Notes under the pieces: model-generated
Database searches by the model: none
What the model was told of the DNA's origin: nothing
The model's input: the letters and a program-made list of their open reading frames with translations, nothing else
Program-made: the position numbers and the translations under genes
DNA from: JBBQYD01 sp942493075
GTDB lineage: Bacteria; Verrucomicrobiota; Verrucomicrobiia; Limisphaerales; UBA8199
Length of the DNA: 64,000 nt
Assembly: GCA_942493075.1 (NCBI GenBank)
Contig: OW818681.1
Coordinates: 2,170,001-2,234,000 of the forward strand
Direction: 5' to 3'
Shown here: positions 56,001 to 64,000 of the stretch, in pieces
How positions within the stretch are numbered: the first letter of the stretch is position 1
How the letters are laid out: every line of letters starts with the position of its first letter

Positions 56001-59000
56001 GGATGTCGTGCTGGCCTGGAGCAAGGTATCTGGTCCAGGCACTGTAACCTTCTCAGATGCGTCCGCGTCCAACAGCCTGGTGAGTTTCAGTGAATCCGGC
56101 ATTTACGTTCTGCGGCTCACGGCTAACGATTCGAAGCTCGAAAGTTCCGATGAGATTTTGATTGTGGCCAATGCGGGCCCAATAGTGGATGCGGGGCCGG
56201 ATCAGACGTTCGAAATCAGCCAACCCTTGGTCCTTCACGGTTGGGTGTCGGACGACGGCCTGCCGTTCGGACAATTAAGCGCTGTCTGGCAGGTCACCGG
56301 CCCGGGCCCGGTCGTTTTTACCAACATGAATGAGTTGGAAAACACAGTCTCAGTGAGCGGACCCGGCACGTATGTTTTCACTCTGATCGCAACGGATTTT
56401 CTCTCCACGAACAGCGATGAGACAATCGTTACAGTAACGCCCGTCAACTTCGCGCCGATGGTCGCAATCGGGCCTAAACAACTGGTGTTCCTGCCTGAAA
56501 GCGCAACGTTGCTGGCATTCGTCCGAGATGACGGATTACCCATGGGCAGCAGTTTGGCGTTTCAATGGACAAAGGTCAGCGGTCCGGGGGAGGTCACATT
56601 CGCCGATCCCGCATCAACGAATACCACAGCGAGTTTTTCTGCACCCGGGGATTACGTGCTAAGGCTTTCTGCGTCTGATTCTGCGCTGACCGGTTTCGGC
56701 GACTTGAGCGTTGCCGTCAGAAACCCGGCAATGAACCAGCCTCCGATTGTCTCTGCAGGCGGGAGCCTCGTCATTGGGTTAACCAATATCGCAAGTTTGC
56801 GCGGAGCGGCAACGGATGACGGCCTGCCGTTGGGGAGTACACTCAACTTCCAGTGGTCGGTTGTGAGTGGCCCTGCCCCTGTTAATTTTGCAGAGCCAGG
56901 TGCCACCAACACCTCCGTTGCATTTCAGGTCGTTGGGACGTATGTGCTTCGTTTAATGGCCAGTGATTCTCAGTTGGCTGCCAGCAATGATGTGACCGTG
57001 ACGGTGCATCCCTTTAACCAACCACCCCTTGTGATGGCGGGAGAGGATCAAACCGTGACCGTTCCCGATCCAGTGTTGCTTTCGTCGAAGACAGGAGAAC
57101 CCCTCGATCCTCGTGTGGCGCTGCAAACCTCCCTGGGCAGTGAGCCGCGGTGGAATCACACCGTCGGCCAGCCCGGACTCACGGGGCCCGTTGATGAGAA
57201 GGCGCTCAGCTACTCGGATGGGATTCTCTATGCGGGAGGGAAATTTGGGACTGTGCCTGGGCTACCCGACTATTGGAACGGAGATTTGATCCGTCGTTGG
57301 GATGGCACAAACTGGAGCGGACTCTATAGTTCAGAACCTATTTATCCAGGTGGGCCACCATACGGCTACTTAACTGCATACCGGACTGCGGATGTACGGT
57401 TAGTAGCGCGTGGCAAGGAGGTTTTCGTCGACACTTGGCATATCCGGGACATCAACGAGAATACATTTGCTGAAACGGCAGCCAGGTGGGACGGAGCCGC
57501 GTGGTGTTCCTGGCAGGTTCAGATCGTCAGTCCAGCCAAAATAGTGGGAGACCTTGTTGCCTCTCCAGACCTGGTTTATCTCGCGGGTTACATGAGCTTT
57601 CGGCCCACAAACTGGGCGGGGGGAATTGATCTGTTTCCTGAGCTACCTCAGTACGAGACGATAGCGACCTGGGATGGCACGAATTGGGGAACAGTCGGGA
57701 GTAATGGGCTGCCCGGACAGGCCTTAAGTATGGCCCTGAGCCCTGATTACCGGAAGTTATATGTCGGGGGCTTCTTCCACTATCCAACGCCCACTGGCGT
57801 TGCGACTAATATTGTGATGTGGGACGGCAACCAGTGGGCGCCTTTAGGGGGTGGTTTGATGCGCGCGTCGACAGATATTTACCATCAGCCAATTGATGCT
57901 ACCCAGGTGCGCACCCTGGCTGTGGATGCCGATGGAATGCTCTATGCCGCGGGAAGCATCACAGTGGCCGACGGGAATATTCCAGTAAGGAACGTGGCCC
58001 GCTGGGATGGGACAAACTGGTCGGCCATGGGCAGCGGGTTTGACAGTGATGTGTTTACTTTGGCCGTTCGCGGGCGCGATGTCTTTGCCGGGGGCATGTT
58101 CTCAGCAGCCGATGGAAAACCCGCACGCCGTATCGCTCGATGGAATGGCTTTGAGTGGCGTCCGTTACGTTCCGGGAATACGAATGGCGTTAACGGACTG
58201 GTCTGGTCACTGGAAACCGCTCCCGAAGGTGTCTATGTCGCAGGCGCTTTCACTGAAGCTGGAGGATCTCCCGTCAATTACATCTCGCTATGGGAGTATC
58301 CCACCGAACCGCAAAAAGGAGTCCAACTCACGGGCCAGGTTGTCGATGACGGCTTGCCCAATGGTCAGTTATCCGTGCATTGGAGCAAGGTCAGCGGGCC
58401 GGGCACACCCACGTTCGTGAACTCTAACTCCGCTGTAACCTCTGTTACTTTCGATCAGGTCGGCACGTATGTGTTGCGACTTTCGGCGAATGACTCCGAA
58501 TTCACAACGCTCGACGAGGTCACAATTACGTTGCAGGGCAATCAACCACCTGTTGTCAACGCCGGCAGCGATCAAATCCAAGGCTTGTCTGAGTCTGTAG
58601 TGCTGCAAGGGTGTGTGGCTGATGATGGGCTGCCCGTCGGCGACAACCTCATGTGGTCGTGGTCGGTGGTTAATGGTCCAGGCAAAGTGACTTTCGGAAA
58701 CCAATCCATCACGAATACCACCGTTCGCTTCAGTCAGACCGGCATCTACATCCTGCGCCTGACGGCGAACGACATGCAGTTCACTGTGCACGATGAGGTC
58801 AGAATTGTTGTCACGGGTGATAACCAGGTGCCTGGAGCACACCCGGGATCATCTCGAACCGTGCTCTTTGGAGCCTCCACCAACCTCAGCCCTGCGCTAT
58901 TGCGCGATGACGGCCTTCCGATTCAGGTGACTAATGTTCTCTGGAGCCAAATAAGCGGCCCCGGGATCGTCAGCTTCGGCAATCCCACAAACCCTATAAC

Positions 59001-62000
59001 CCCTGTATCCTTCAGTTTGCCCGGCGTCTATGTCGTCCGACTGAATGTGAACGACTCGGAGTTGACGACCTTCATGGATACCACATGGACGGTCACACTT
59101 GGACAGAGCGCCGGCCCGACGATCGAAGCTGGCCCTAACCAGTCTCTCACTAATCTTTCTGTGCTGTTGACCGGCAGTGTGACCGACGACGGCCTTCCCG
59201 CAGATGCGCCGCTTACCATATGGTGGAGCAAGTCTTCAGGGCCCGGAACCGTAAGCTTTGTCGATTCCAACTCGCCAGTTACCTGGGCGACGTTCAGCAA
59301 GGCAGGCATGTACGTCTTGCAGCTCTTTGCCAGCGATACAACGGTTACCCGCTACGATCACGTCGTTTTCCAGATGCCGAACCAAACGCCTCTCGTGAAC
59401 GCGGGGCCGGATCGCACCATCGGACAGCCAGCCATGAGCCTTTCGCTGGCGGGAAGTGCCACCGATGACGGTCAGTTCTATGCAATTTCGCCTTCCTGGG
59501 CAAAGGTCAGCGGTCCCGGCACTGCCACGTTCAGTCCTGCGAATGCGTTGAATACGACGGTCACTTTTTCCGCAGCAGGCACCTATGTGCTCAGGTTGTC
59601 GGCTTGGGATGGGGGGCTAGTTAACGGCACAGATGAAGTAGCGGTGGTCGTTGCGCCTTCCGGCAATCAACCTCCGACTGTAACGGCGGGAACAGACCTG
59701 GCATCTACCTGGCCCGCGACCAACCTGACGCTCTCGGGATCAGTCACCGATGACGGTTTGCCCGCAGGAACCGTCGAGACGACTTGGACCCAGGTCTCAG
59801 GTCCCGCTTCAGCAGCGTTCTCTGATCCTTCCGTTTCTTCGCCGCAGGTCGCCTTTCCTGCGCCTGGCACTTATACGTTGCGCCTGATGGCCAGTGATTC
59901 GGTCCTCACCAATGGTGATGATGTGGTGGTGCAGATCCTTCCCCCGGCAAACCTGCCGCCGGTCGTCTCGATCGGCAGCGGCCAGGTGTTGCAGCTTCCC
60001 GAAACGCTCGAGCTTGCAGCTAACGTGTCGGACGACGGCTGGCCCGCGGGCGGTTCGGTGCAATGGTTCTGGCGGAAAATCAGTGGTCCGGGCCCGGTTT
60101 ACTTCCCAGGTTCTACGAACCTGACGACAAATCTAAACCCCACAGCCCAGTTTACTGTTCCGGGAGATTATGTCCTGCGGTTCACAGCATCCGATTCTGC
60201 CTCCAGCACGAGTGCCGATCTCAATGTAACCGTGCTGCCCTCCGATCCTAACCAGCGGCCGGTGGTCTTTGCAGGACCCGACCAGGTGGCCACGCAATAC
60301 AGTCCCTTCACCCTCGCCGGAAACATAACGGATGACGGTCTGCCCACGAACGGCTTTGCCTCTGTCGCCTGGAGCAAGCTATCCGGTCCGGGCAACATCT
60401 ATTTTGGGAACGCGGCTGCGCTGAACACCACCGCTGCCTTTTATCTCCCCGGCACGTATGTCCTGCGTCTCACCGCCAGTGACGGACGGGCCACCGGTTT
60501 TGACGATCTCTCCATCACCGTCGTTCAGCCGGTAAATGAACCGCCCCTGGCGGATGCCGGGCCCGACCTGCAAATCACCCGGCCTGAGCCTGCCGCGCTC
60601 GAAGGCGCTGTCTATGATGACCGTCTTCCGGCCGGATACCCGCTCTCCTATGAATGGACCGTCGTGAGCGGCCCGGGCACCGTGACATTCGTTGGCGGCA
60701 GCGGCACGGCCGATTACATCTTCCTGAACACCCTGGCGTACTTCAGCACCAACGGCACTTATGTGCTGCGCCTGACGGCTGGCGATTCCGAATTCACCCA
60801 TTCGGATGAGGTGACCATCACCGTTTTGGCCGGCATCAACTTCGCCCCAATCGTCCATGCCGGGCCGGACTTCGCCGCTTCCTTGACCTCCCCGGCGGTG
60901 CTCCATACGGAAGTCACCGATGACGGGCTCGAATCGGGAATCCTGCAGGTATCCTGGAGCCAGGTCAGCGGCCCCGGCGCGGCTCATTTCAGCACGGTAA
61001 ACGGCGTTTACCAGGCCACCTTCAACACCGCGGGCGATTACACGCTGCGCCTGACCGCACACGACGGCTCGCTCACCAATTTCGATGACGTCACCATTTC
61101 CGTAATGGACGCCACATCGCCGGTTGCGGAAATAAGCCGGCCGATTGATGGCTCAACCATCACCGCTCCAGCAGACATCATTGGCACCGCTCAAAGTCCG
61201 ATCCTCAAGGACTATGTCGTCGAATATCGTCTCGCCCCGGACACAGATGTTGCCGATGTCGAATCCGCCGAAGCACCATGGTCAGTGCTGGCCAGCAACT
61301 CCGTCTCTGTGACGAGCAACGCGCTGGCGGTGTTCGATCCGACGTTGCTGCTCAACGGTATTTATGAGCTGCGGCTTACGGCGACCGATGTGGTTGGCCG
61401 CTCGACCACGAGCGAGCCCATCTCTGTGATCGTCGATCGCAACCTCAAGATCGGGCACTTCACGATATCGTTTAACGATCTGACCTTGCCCGTGCCCGGG
61501 TTGCCTATCCAGGTGACCCGCACCTATGATAGCCGGGCTGCAGCAGCCGGGTTGCAGGGCGATTTCGGCCTCGGCTGGACTTTGGACATCAAGAACGTCC
61601 GTCTTCAGAAGAACCGGTCGCTGAGCCGCAACTGGACCCAGACGACGACTGGCGATCCGTATAACCTGTCGCTGGCGTATCACCTCGATGGTGGCAAGCC
61701 GCGCATCGTTACCGTCACGTTTCCAGAAGGGCGGGTGGAGAAGTTTCAGTTTGTGCCCGACCCGATGGATCAGGCGCTGGTGCCGATTGAATATCCCCAA
61801 TGGCGGTTCATTCCCATGGGCAACACGCGCGGCACGCTCGTGCCTGCCAGTTACGATGATCCGGACGGCCATTTCCTCTATTTCGCGGGCAGCATCCCGG
61901 GCACGGCTGATTTGTATGACCTGAACCATTTCAGCGACTGGCTCTTTGGTGGTGGTCCCATTGAGGAGTTGCAGCGGTATCCGACCTCGTTCCGCTATTC

Positions 62001-64000
62001 CAACCCGGAAGGCTACCATTACTTGATCGATGAAATCGCCGGGCTGCAAAGTGTGACAGATCCCAATGGCAACACGCTGTTGATCGGCACCAATGGCGTG
62101 TCCTGGACCAATAGCGTTTCTGGGGGAACCAACAGCCTGACGGTGGCCTTCCAGCGCGACGAGCAGGGGCGCATCACAAACATCGTGGATGCCGCCGGGA
62201 ACGCGCTGCGTTACAGCTACAACACGGCTGGCGACCTAGCCGCGTTTACCGACCGCTCAGGCAACACAAACGGCTTTGCCTACACCAACGCCGCCTTCCC
62301 GCATCATCTCACCGGCATCACCGACGCCCGCGGAGTGATGCCGATACAGAATCAATATGATGAATCAGGCCGGTTGGTGAGCAACGTGGACGCCTTCGGC
62401 AACAGGATTGGCTATGGTCACGATCTGGCCAACAACCGTGAATACATCACTAACCAGTTAGGGCAGGTGACCGCAAATGAGTATGACGAGCACGGCAATG
62501 TGAACCACACCATTGATCCCCTCGGCGGGGAGACATGGTCCGCTTACGACGACAACGGCAATCTGCTGGAGAGCGTGGATCAGCTTGGCCGCACGAATCG
62601 GTTTACCTATGACTCGGAGGATAACCGGCTCACAGCCACCGATCCGCTCGGCAATACCACTTGCTTCAGCTATGGCCCACGGGGCAGAGTTCTGAGCGTT
62701 ACCGACGCGCTGGGGCATAGCATCACAAACGACTTTGATGCGAATGGGAATCTGCTGTCCATGACCGATCCCCTCGGCAACGTGACACGGTTCGGCTACG
62801 ACAAACAGGGGTTGCCCGTTGCCATGACCAATGCCGCTGGGCAGGTGATGCGCTTCGAATACGATTCCTATGGGCGCCTGGCACGGGAGGTGGACGCTTC
62901 CGGCCATGCCACCGATTACGAGCGGGATTCGAACGGCAATTTGCTCCTGCAAACTACCACACGCACCCGCAACAGCGGAACAGGACCAGTCACTGAAACC
63001 CTTGCGGTGCATTTCTACTACGATGCGCAAGGGCGGCTGACCAATTCTGTTTCTCCCGACGGCTCTTCTGCCCAGACTATCTACAACGCCATTGGCAAAC
63101 CCGCTGTCACGATTGATCAACAGGGGCGGCAAACCATTACCGAGTATGATGATCTTGGGCGAGTGACCCGGACGATTTATCCGGACGGCACGAGCGACAG
63201 CAGCGGGTACGATGCCGAAGGGCGGCGGACTTCATCTACCAACCGCGTTGGACAGGTGACCTCCTATTTCTACGATGCCCTGGGCCGGTTGTACACGACC
63301 GTGTATCCCGACGGCACCAGTTCCACCAACTACTTTGATGCTGCCGGCCAGCTTCTGGCGAGCACGGATGCGCGGGGCAACAGCACGTTTTATGGGTATG
63401 ACGCAACGGGTCGCAGTGTGGCTGTGACCAATGCCTTGGGGCAGGTCAGCCGGACATTCTATGATGCCGGGGGCAATCTAACCAACTTAGTGGATGCCCT
63501 TGGACGGAGCACAGCGTTTGTTTACGACGCACTCAATCGGCGGGTGGAAACCCGCTTTGCAGACGGCTCGATCCAATCGACCTTTTACGATGTCCTCGGA
63601 CGTCGCGTGGCTGAGACCGATCAGGCTACGAACACGACTTGGTTCGGGTACGACGACCTGGGCCGGTTAACCAGCGTCACCAACGCACTCGGGTTTGTCA
63701 CCCGTTACACGTATGACGAGCTGGGCCAGCAAATCACCCAGACCGATGCCAATAACCATACCACGACCTTCGAATACGATTCTCTCGGGCGCCGCGTGAA
63801 GCGCACGTTGCCGGGAGGGCAGGTCGAATCGTACGGTTATAGCGTCGGTGGTCTGTTGACCAACAAGACCGATTTTAACGGGCATGCCACCACTTATCAG
63901 TATGACCTGATGAACCGGTTGCTGGCCAAGGTGCCGGATGCGCGCCTGGGCGAGCCAGCCGTTACTTACGGTTACAATGTCCTTGGCCTGCGCACGAACA
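53065..64000 (+). CDS. Giant PKD/cadherin-like and Rhs/YD-repeat surface protein, partial
   Basis: One frame of at least 3645 codons, open from 53065 to the right edge. ATG 53125 (MHPKRWFHCLGAALGLIALT, signal peptide) may be the true start. In order: a beta-helix-like region (to ~54020) of repeated LTLNG-type strands; seven cadherin-like repeats of about 90 residues (54022-55900; GTDSFTF, TPVND); about fourteen PKD-like repeats (55903-61113; DDGLP, SGPG, YVLRL); a propeller-like insert with WDGTNW repeats (about 57120-58310) inside one PKD; then an Rhs-type N-region (FNDLTLPVPGLPIQVTRTYD) and YD repeats (YDALGR, GYDATG). It is probably an outer-membrane or secreted Rhs-type toxin carrier; the tip is not visible. 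Confidence 0.9.
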   Translation, partial: MTSLARLTNPSGRLPVSSGLMHPKRWFHCLGAALGLIALTASAQQTNVAVVVRHAPSLNGNGLIEGSVQQLLGENVTINGGFTTTGDFLVPGTPSIRVNGKPSFSGTVPGSGSTSPSGYQVMLNGNCSLNYLRTRTAPVALPTVAAPPRPSGSRNITISSAGQSIGDAATLRDLTLNGDVGQFLIPPGTYGNFIANGGSGLTLGIAGAINPSVYNLQNLTLNGQSRIDLAGPVILTVANGFTGNGLVGSTNHPAWLQLQIASGGFTLNGGCTVHGSVTAPAGTVIINGNSLLVGMVQCDRLTLNSGGIVRAGIAVNQVPLAGNQSVSVPEDGNLSVTLTGSDPEGSILTYTVLGLPSHGSLAGSPPNLIYRPGTNYNGTDSFTFKVNDGQADSAMATVSISVTPVNDLPTAQAQVLSTPEDSDLNVTLSGADVESSALTFEVVSAPAHGTLSGTPPALIYTPTPNYSGLDSFSYTANDGQALSDAATVSITVVPVDDVPVANAQTLSADEDTTAVITLTALDVEGDGLVYAVLTQPAHGTLTGTPPELIYTPATNYHGTDSFTFAASDAWADSAPATVTLAILPVNDLPVANAATLVISEDAATNLVLSASDVDGDSLSFQLLSSPSNGLVSGSAPELVFSPAADFHGTTSFSFVAVDGSSTSAPVTITFVVTPVNDVPIAEAQAVTLNEDTPQAITLRGTDVDGNGLTYTVTVQPANGTLSGAGQDLVYTPDANFAGTDTFAYQVNDGATNSVPALVTLTIQPVNDAPSAIGQDLSINEDSALNIVLAGNDVENDSLIFSVLTQPANGTLSGIPPELTYTPNANYHGADSFTFTAHDGNTNSAPATISISVISVNDVPVAASQTLETDEEVPVNITLAGSDIDQDSLTYSIEVSPAHGTLAGVAPNLTYTPGSGYYGPDAFTFKASDGTAASDAATVSITVRRINRAPIVSAGMDQTNSSLQTQLSGAITDDGLPNGADVVLAWSKVSGPGTVTFSDASASNSLVSFSESGIYVLRLTANDSKLESSDEILIVANAGPIVDAGPDQTFEISQPLVLHGWVSDDGLPFGQLSAVWQVTGPGPVVFTNMNELENTVSVSGPGTYVFTLIATDFLSTNSDETIVTVTPVNFAPMVAIGPKQLVFLPESATLLAFVRDDGLPMGSSLAFQWTKVSGPGEVTFADPASTNTTASFSAPGDYVLRLSASDSALTGFGDLSVAVRNPAMNQPPIVSAGGSLVIGLTNIASLRGAATDDGLPLGSTLNFQWSVVSGPAPVNFAEPGATNTSVAFQVVGTYVLRLMASDSQLAASNDVTVTVHPFNQPPLVMAGEDQTVTVPDPVLLSSKTGEPLDPRVALQTSLGSEPRWNHTVGQPGLTGPVDEKALSYSDGILYAGGKFGTVPGLPDYWNGDLIRRWDGTNWSGLYSSEPIYPGGPPYGYLTAYRTADVRLVARGKEVFVDTWHIRDINENTFAETAARWDGAAWCSWQVQIVSPAKIVGDLVASPDLVYLAGYMSFRPTNWAGGIDLFPELPQYETIATWDGTNWGTVGSNGLPGQALSMALSPDYRKLYVGGFFHYPTPTGVATNIVMWDGNQWAPLGGGLMRASTDIYHQPIDATQVRTLAVDADGMLYAAGSITVADGNIPVRNVARWDGTNWSAMGSGFDSDVFTLAVRGRDVFAGGMFSAADGKPARRIARWNGFEWRPLRSGNTNGVNGLVWSLETAPEGVYVAGAFTEAGGSPVNYISLWEYPTEPQKGVQLTGQVVDDGLPNGQLSVHWSKVSGPGTPTFVNSNSAVTSVTFDQVGTYVLRLSANDSEFTTLDEVTITLQGNQPPVVNAGSDQIQGLSESVVLQGCVADDGLPVGDNLMWSWSVVNGPGKVTFGNQSITNTTVRFSQTGIYILRLTANDMQFTVHDEVRIVVTGDNQVPGAHPGSSRTVLFGASTNLSPALLRDDGLPIQVTNVLWSQISGPGIVSFGNPTNPITPVSFSLPGVYVVRLNVNDSELTTFMDTTWTVTLGQSAGPTIEAGPNQSLTNLSVLLTGSVTDDGLPADAPLTIWWSKSSGPGTVSFVDSNSPVTWATFSKAGMYVLQLFASDTTVTRYDHVVFQMPNQTPLVNAGPDRTIGQPAMSLSLAGSATDDGQFYAISPSWAKVSGPGTATFSPANALNTTVTFSAAGTYVLRLSAWDGGLVNGTDEVAVVVAPSGNQPPTVTAGTDLASTWPATNLTLSGSVTDDGLPAGTVETTWTQVSGPASAAFSDPSVSSPQVAFPAPGTYTLRLMASDSVLTNGDDVVVQILPPANLPPVVSIGSGQVLQLPETLELAANVSDDGWPAGGSVQWFWRKISGPGPVYFPGSTNLTTNLNPTAQFTVPGDYVLRFTASDSASSTSADLNVTVLPSDPNQRPVVFAGPDQVATQYSPFTLAGNITDDGLPTNGFASVAWSKLSGPGNIYFGNAAALNTTAAFYLPGTYVLRLTASDGRATGFDDLSITVVQPVNEPPLADAGPDLQITRPEPAALEGAVYDDRLPAGYPLSYEWTVVSGPGTVTFVGGSGTADYIFLNTLAYFSTNGTYVLRLTAGDSEFTHSDEVTITVLAGINFAPIVHAGPDFAASLTSPAVLHTEVTDDGLESGILQVSWSQVSGPGAAHFSTVNGVYQATFNTAGDYTLRLTAHDGSLTNFDDVTISVMDATSPVAEISRPIDGSTITAPADIIGTAQSPILKDYVVEYRLAPDTDVADVESAEAPWSVLASNSVSVTSNALAVFDPTLLLNGIYELRLTATDVVGRSTTSEPISVIVDRNLKIGHFTISFNDLTLPVPGLPIQVTRTYDSRAAAAGLQGDFGLGWTLDIKNVRLQKNRSLSRNWTQTTTGDPYNLSLAYHLDGGKPRIVTVTFPEGRVEKFQFVPDPMDQALVPIEYPQWRFIPMGNTRGTLVPASYDDPDGHFLYFAGSIPGTADLYDLNHFSDWLFGGGPIEELQRYPTSFRYSNPEGYHYLIDEIAGLQSVTDPNGNTLLIGTNGVSWTNSVSGGTNSLTVAFQRDEQGRITNIVDAAGNALRYSYNTAGDLAAFTDRSGNTNGFAYTNAAFPHHLTGITDARGVMPIQNQYDESGRLVSNVDAFGNRIGYGHDLANNREYITNQLGQVTANEYDEHGNVNHTIDPLGGETWSAYDDNGNLLESVDQLGRTNRFTYDSEDNRLTATDPLGNTTCFSYGPRGRVLSVTDALGHSITNDFDANGNLLSMTDPLGNVTRFGYDKQGLPVAMTNAAGQVMRFEYDSYGRLAREVDASGHATDYERDSNGNLLLQTTTRTRNSGTGPVTETLAVHFYYDAQGRLTNSVSPDGSSAQTIYNAIGKPAVTIDQQGRQTITEYDDLGRVTRTIYPDGTSDSSGYDAEGRRTSSTNRVGQVTSYFYDALGRLYTTVYPDGTSSTNYFDAAGQLLASTDARGNSTFYGYDATGRSVAVTNALGQVSRTFYDAGGNLTNLVDALGRSTAFVYDALNRRVETRFADGSIQSTFYDVLGRRVAETDQATNTTWFGYDDLGRLTSVTNALGFVTRYTYDELGQQITQTDANNHTTTFEYDSLGRRVKRTLPGGQVESYGYSVGGLLTNKTDFNGHATTYQYDLMNRLLAKVPDARLGEPAVTYGYNVLGLRTN

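Noticed and set aside
54022..61113. Repeat array considered as CRISPR or satellite DNA
   Set aside because: The repeats are protein domains in an open frame with diverged nucleotide sequence, not conserved short repeats with spacers.
61282..63132. Minus-strand frames of 224-255 codons under the giant gene
   Set aside because: Shadows of the YD-repeat region; the plus frame is continuous and has obvious YD repeats.

Overview
The window looks like a chromosome segment of a verrucomicrobial bacterium, probably Limisphaerales/Pedosphaera-like. This is inferred from gene content: DUF4623, DUF2961 and DUF2959 proteins, a pseudopilin with an H-x9-DG tail, a C-terminal FYRVV-type domain, a sulfatase, a very large PKD/YD-repeat protein, and many genes without a clear Shine-Dalgarno. 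No rRNA, tRNA or CRISPR array was seen.

Region 1 (1-7.9 kb) is accessory DNA. It opens with the 5' part of an IS1182-type element: a transposase that runs off the left edge, coupled to a small AbrB-like gene. Next come six displaced polymorphic-toxin C-terminal modules, each a toxin piece followed by a presumed immunity gene. Several toxin pieces are only 29-43 codons long, and three keep an ATGA stop/start overlap with the immunity gene. The modules are separated by repeated intergenic blocks and GTAG-led REP-like hairpins. The region ends with a decayed REP-associated (RAYT) transposase.

Region 2 (7.9-26.2 kb) is mostly housekeeping and cell-envelope genes: a GDP-mannose 3,5-epimerase, a DUF2959 lipoprotein, the N-terminal half of a split carbamoyl-phosphate synthase (carB), a GH172/DUF2961 protein, a Tat-exported FAD oxidoreductase, a 1230-residue triple-DUF4623 protein, a pseudopilin, a DUF4142 protein, a DksA-like protein and an RND efflux pair.

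Region 3 (26.2-39.7 kb) holds a response regulator/PP2C phosphatase and a MarR-led operon of Lnt-like N-acyltransferase, Aas-like acyltransferase/acyl-ACP synthetase and alpha/beta hydrolase. Lnt releases lyso-phosphatidylethanolamine and Aas re-acylates it, so the operon is coherent. It is followed by a GYF_2 membrane protein, a rhodanese lipoprotein, galT, a SAM-clan riboswitch candidate before a 67-residue ORF, a prolyl oligopeptidase and an M48 peptidase.

Region 4 (39.7-52.8 kb) is for glycan use: a GH106-like glycosidase, a sodium:solute symporter, a GH5 mannanase-like enzyme, a cellobiose/mannobiose 2-epimerase, a GH130 mannosyl-glucose phosphorylase and a sulfatase. The GH5, epimerase, GH130 and symporter make a complete mannan route. 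A 1950-bp ISAs1-type element with intact ends and a 9-bp target duplication sits in front of the symporter; its transposase carries an N-terminal DruA-like (DUF4338) domain and is frameshifted.

Region 5 (53.1 kb to the right edge) is one open reading frame of at least 3645 codons: signal peptide, beta-helix-like region, seven 90-residue cadherin-like repeats, about fourteen PKD-like repeats (one split by a ~400-residue propeller-like insert) and an Rhs/YD core that continues beyond the window. It is the type of protein that normally carries toxin tips like those stored in Region 1.
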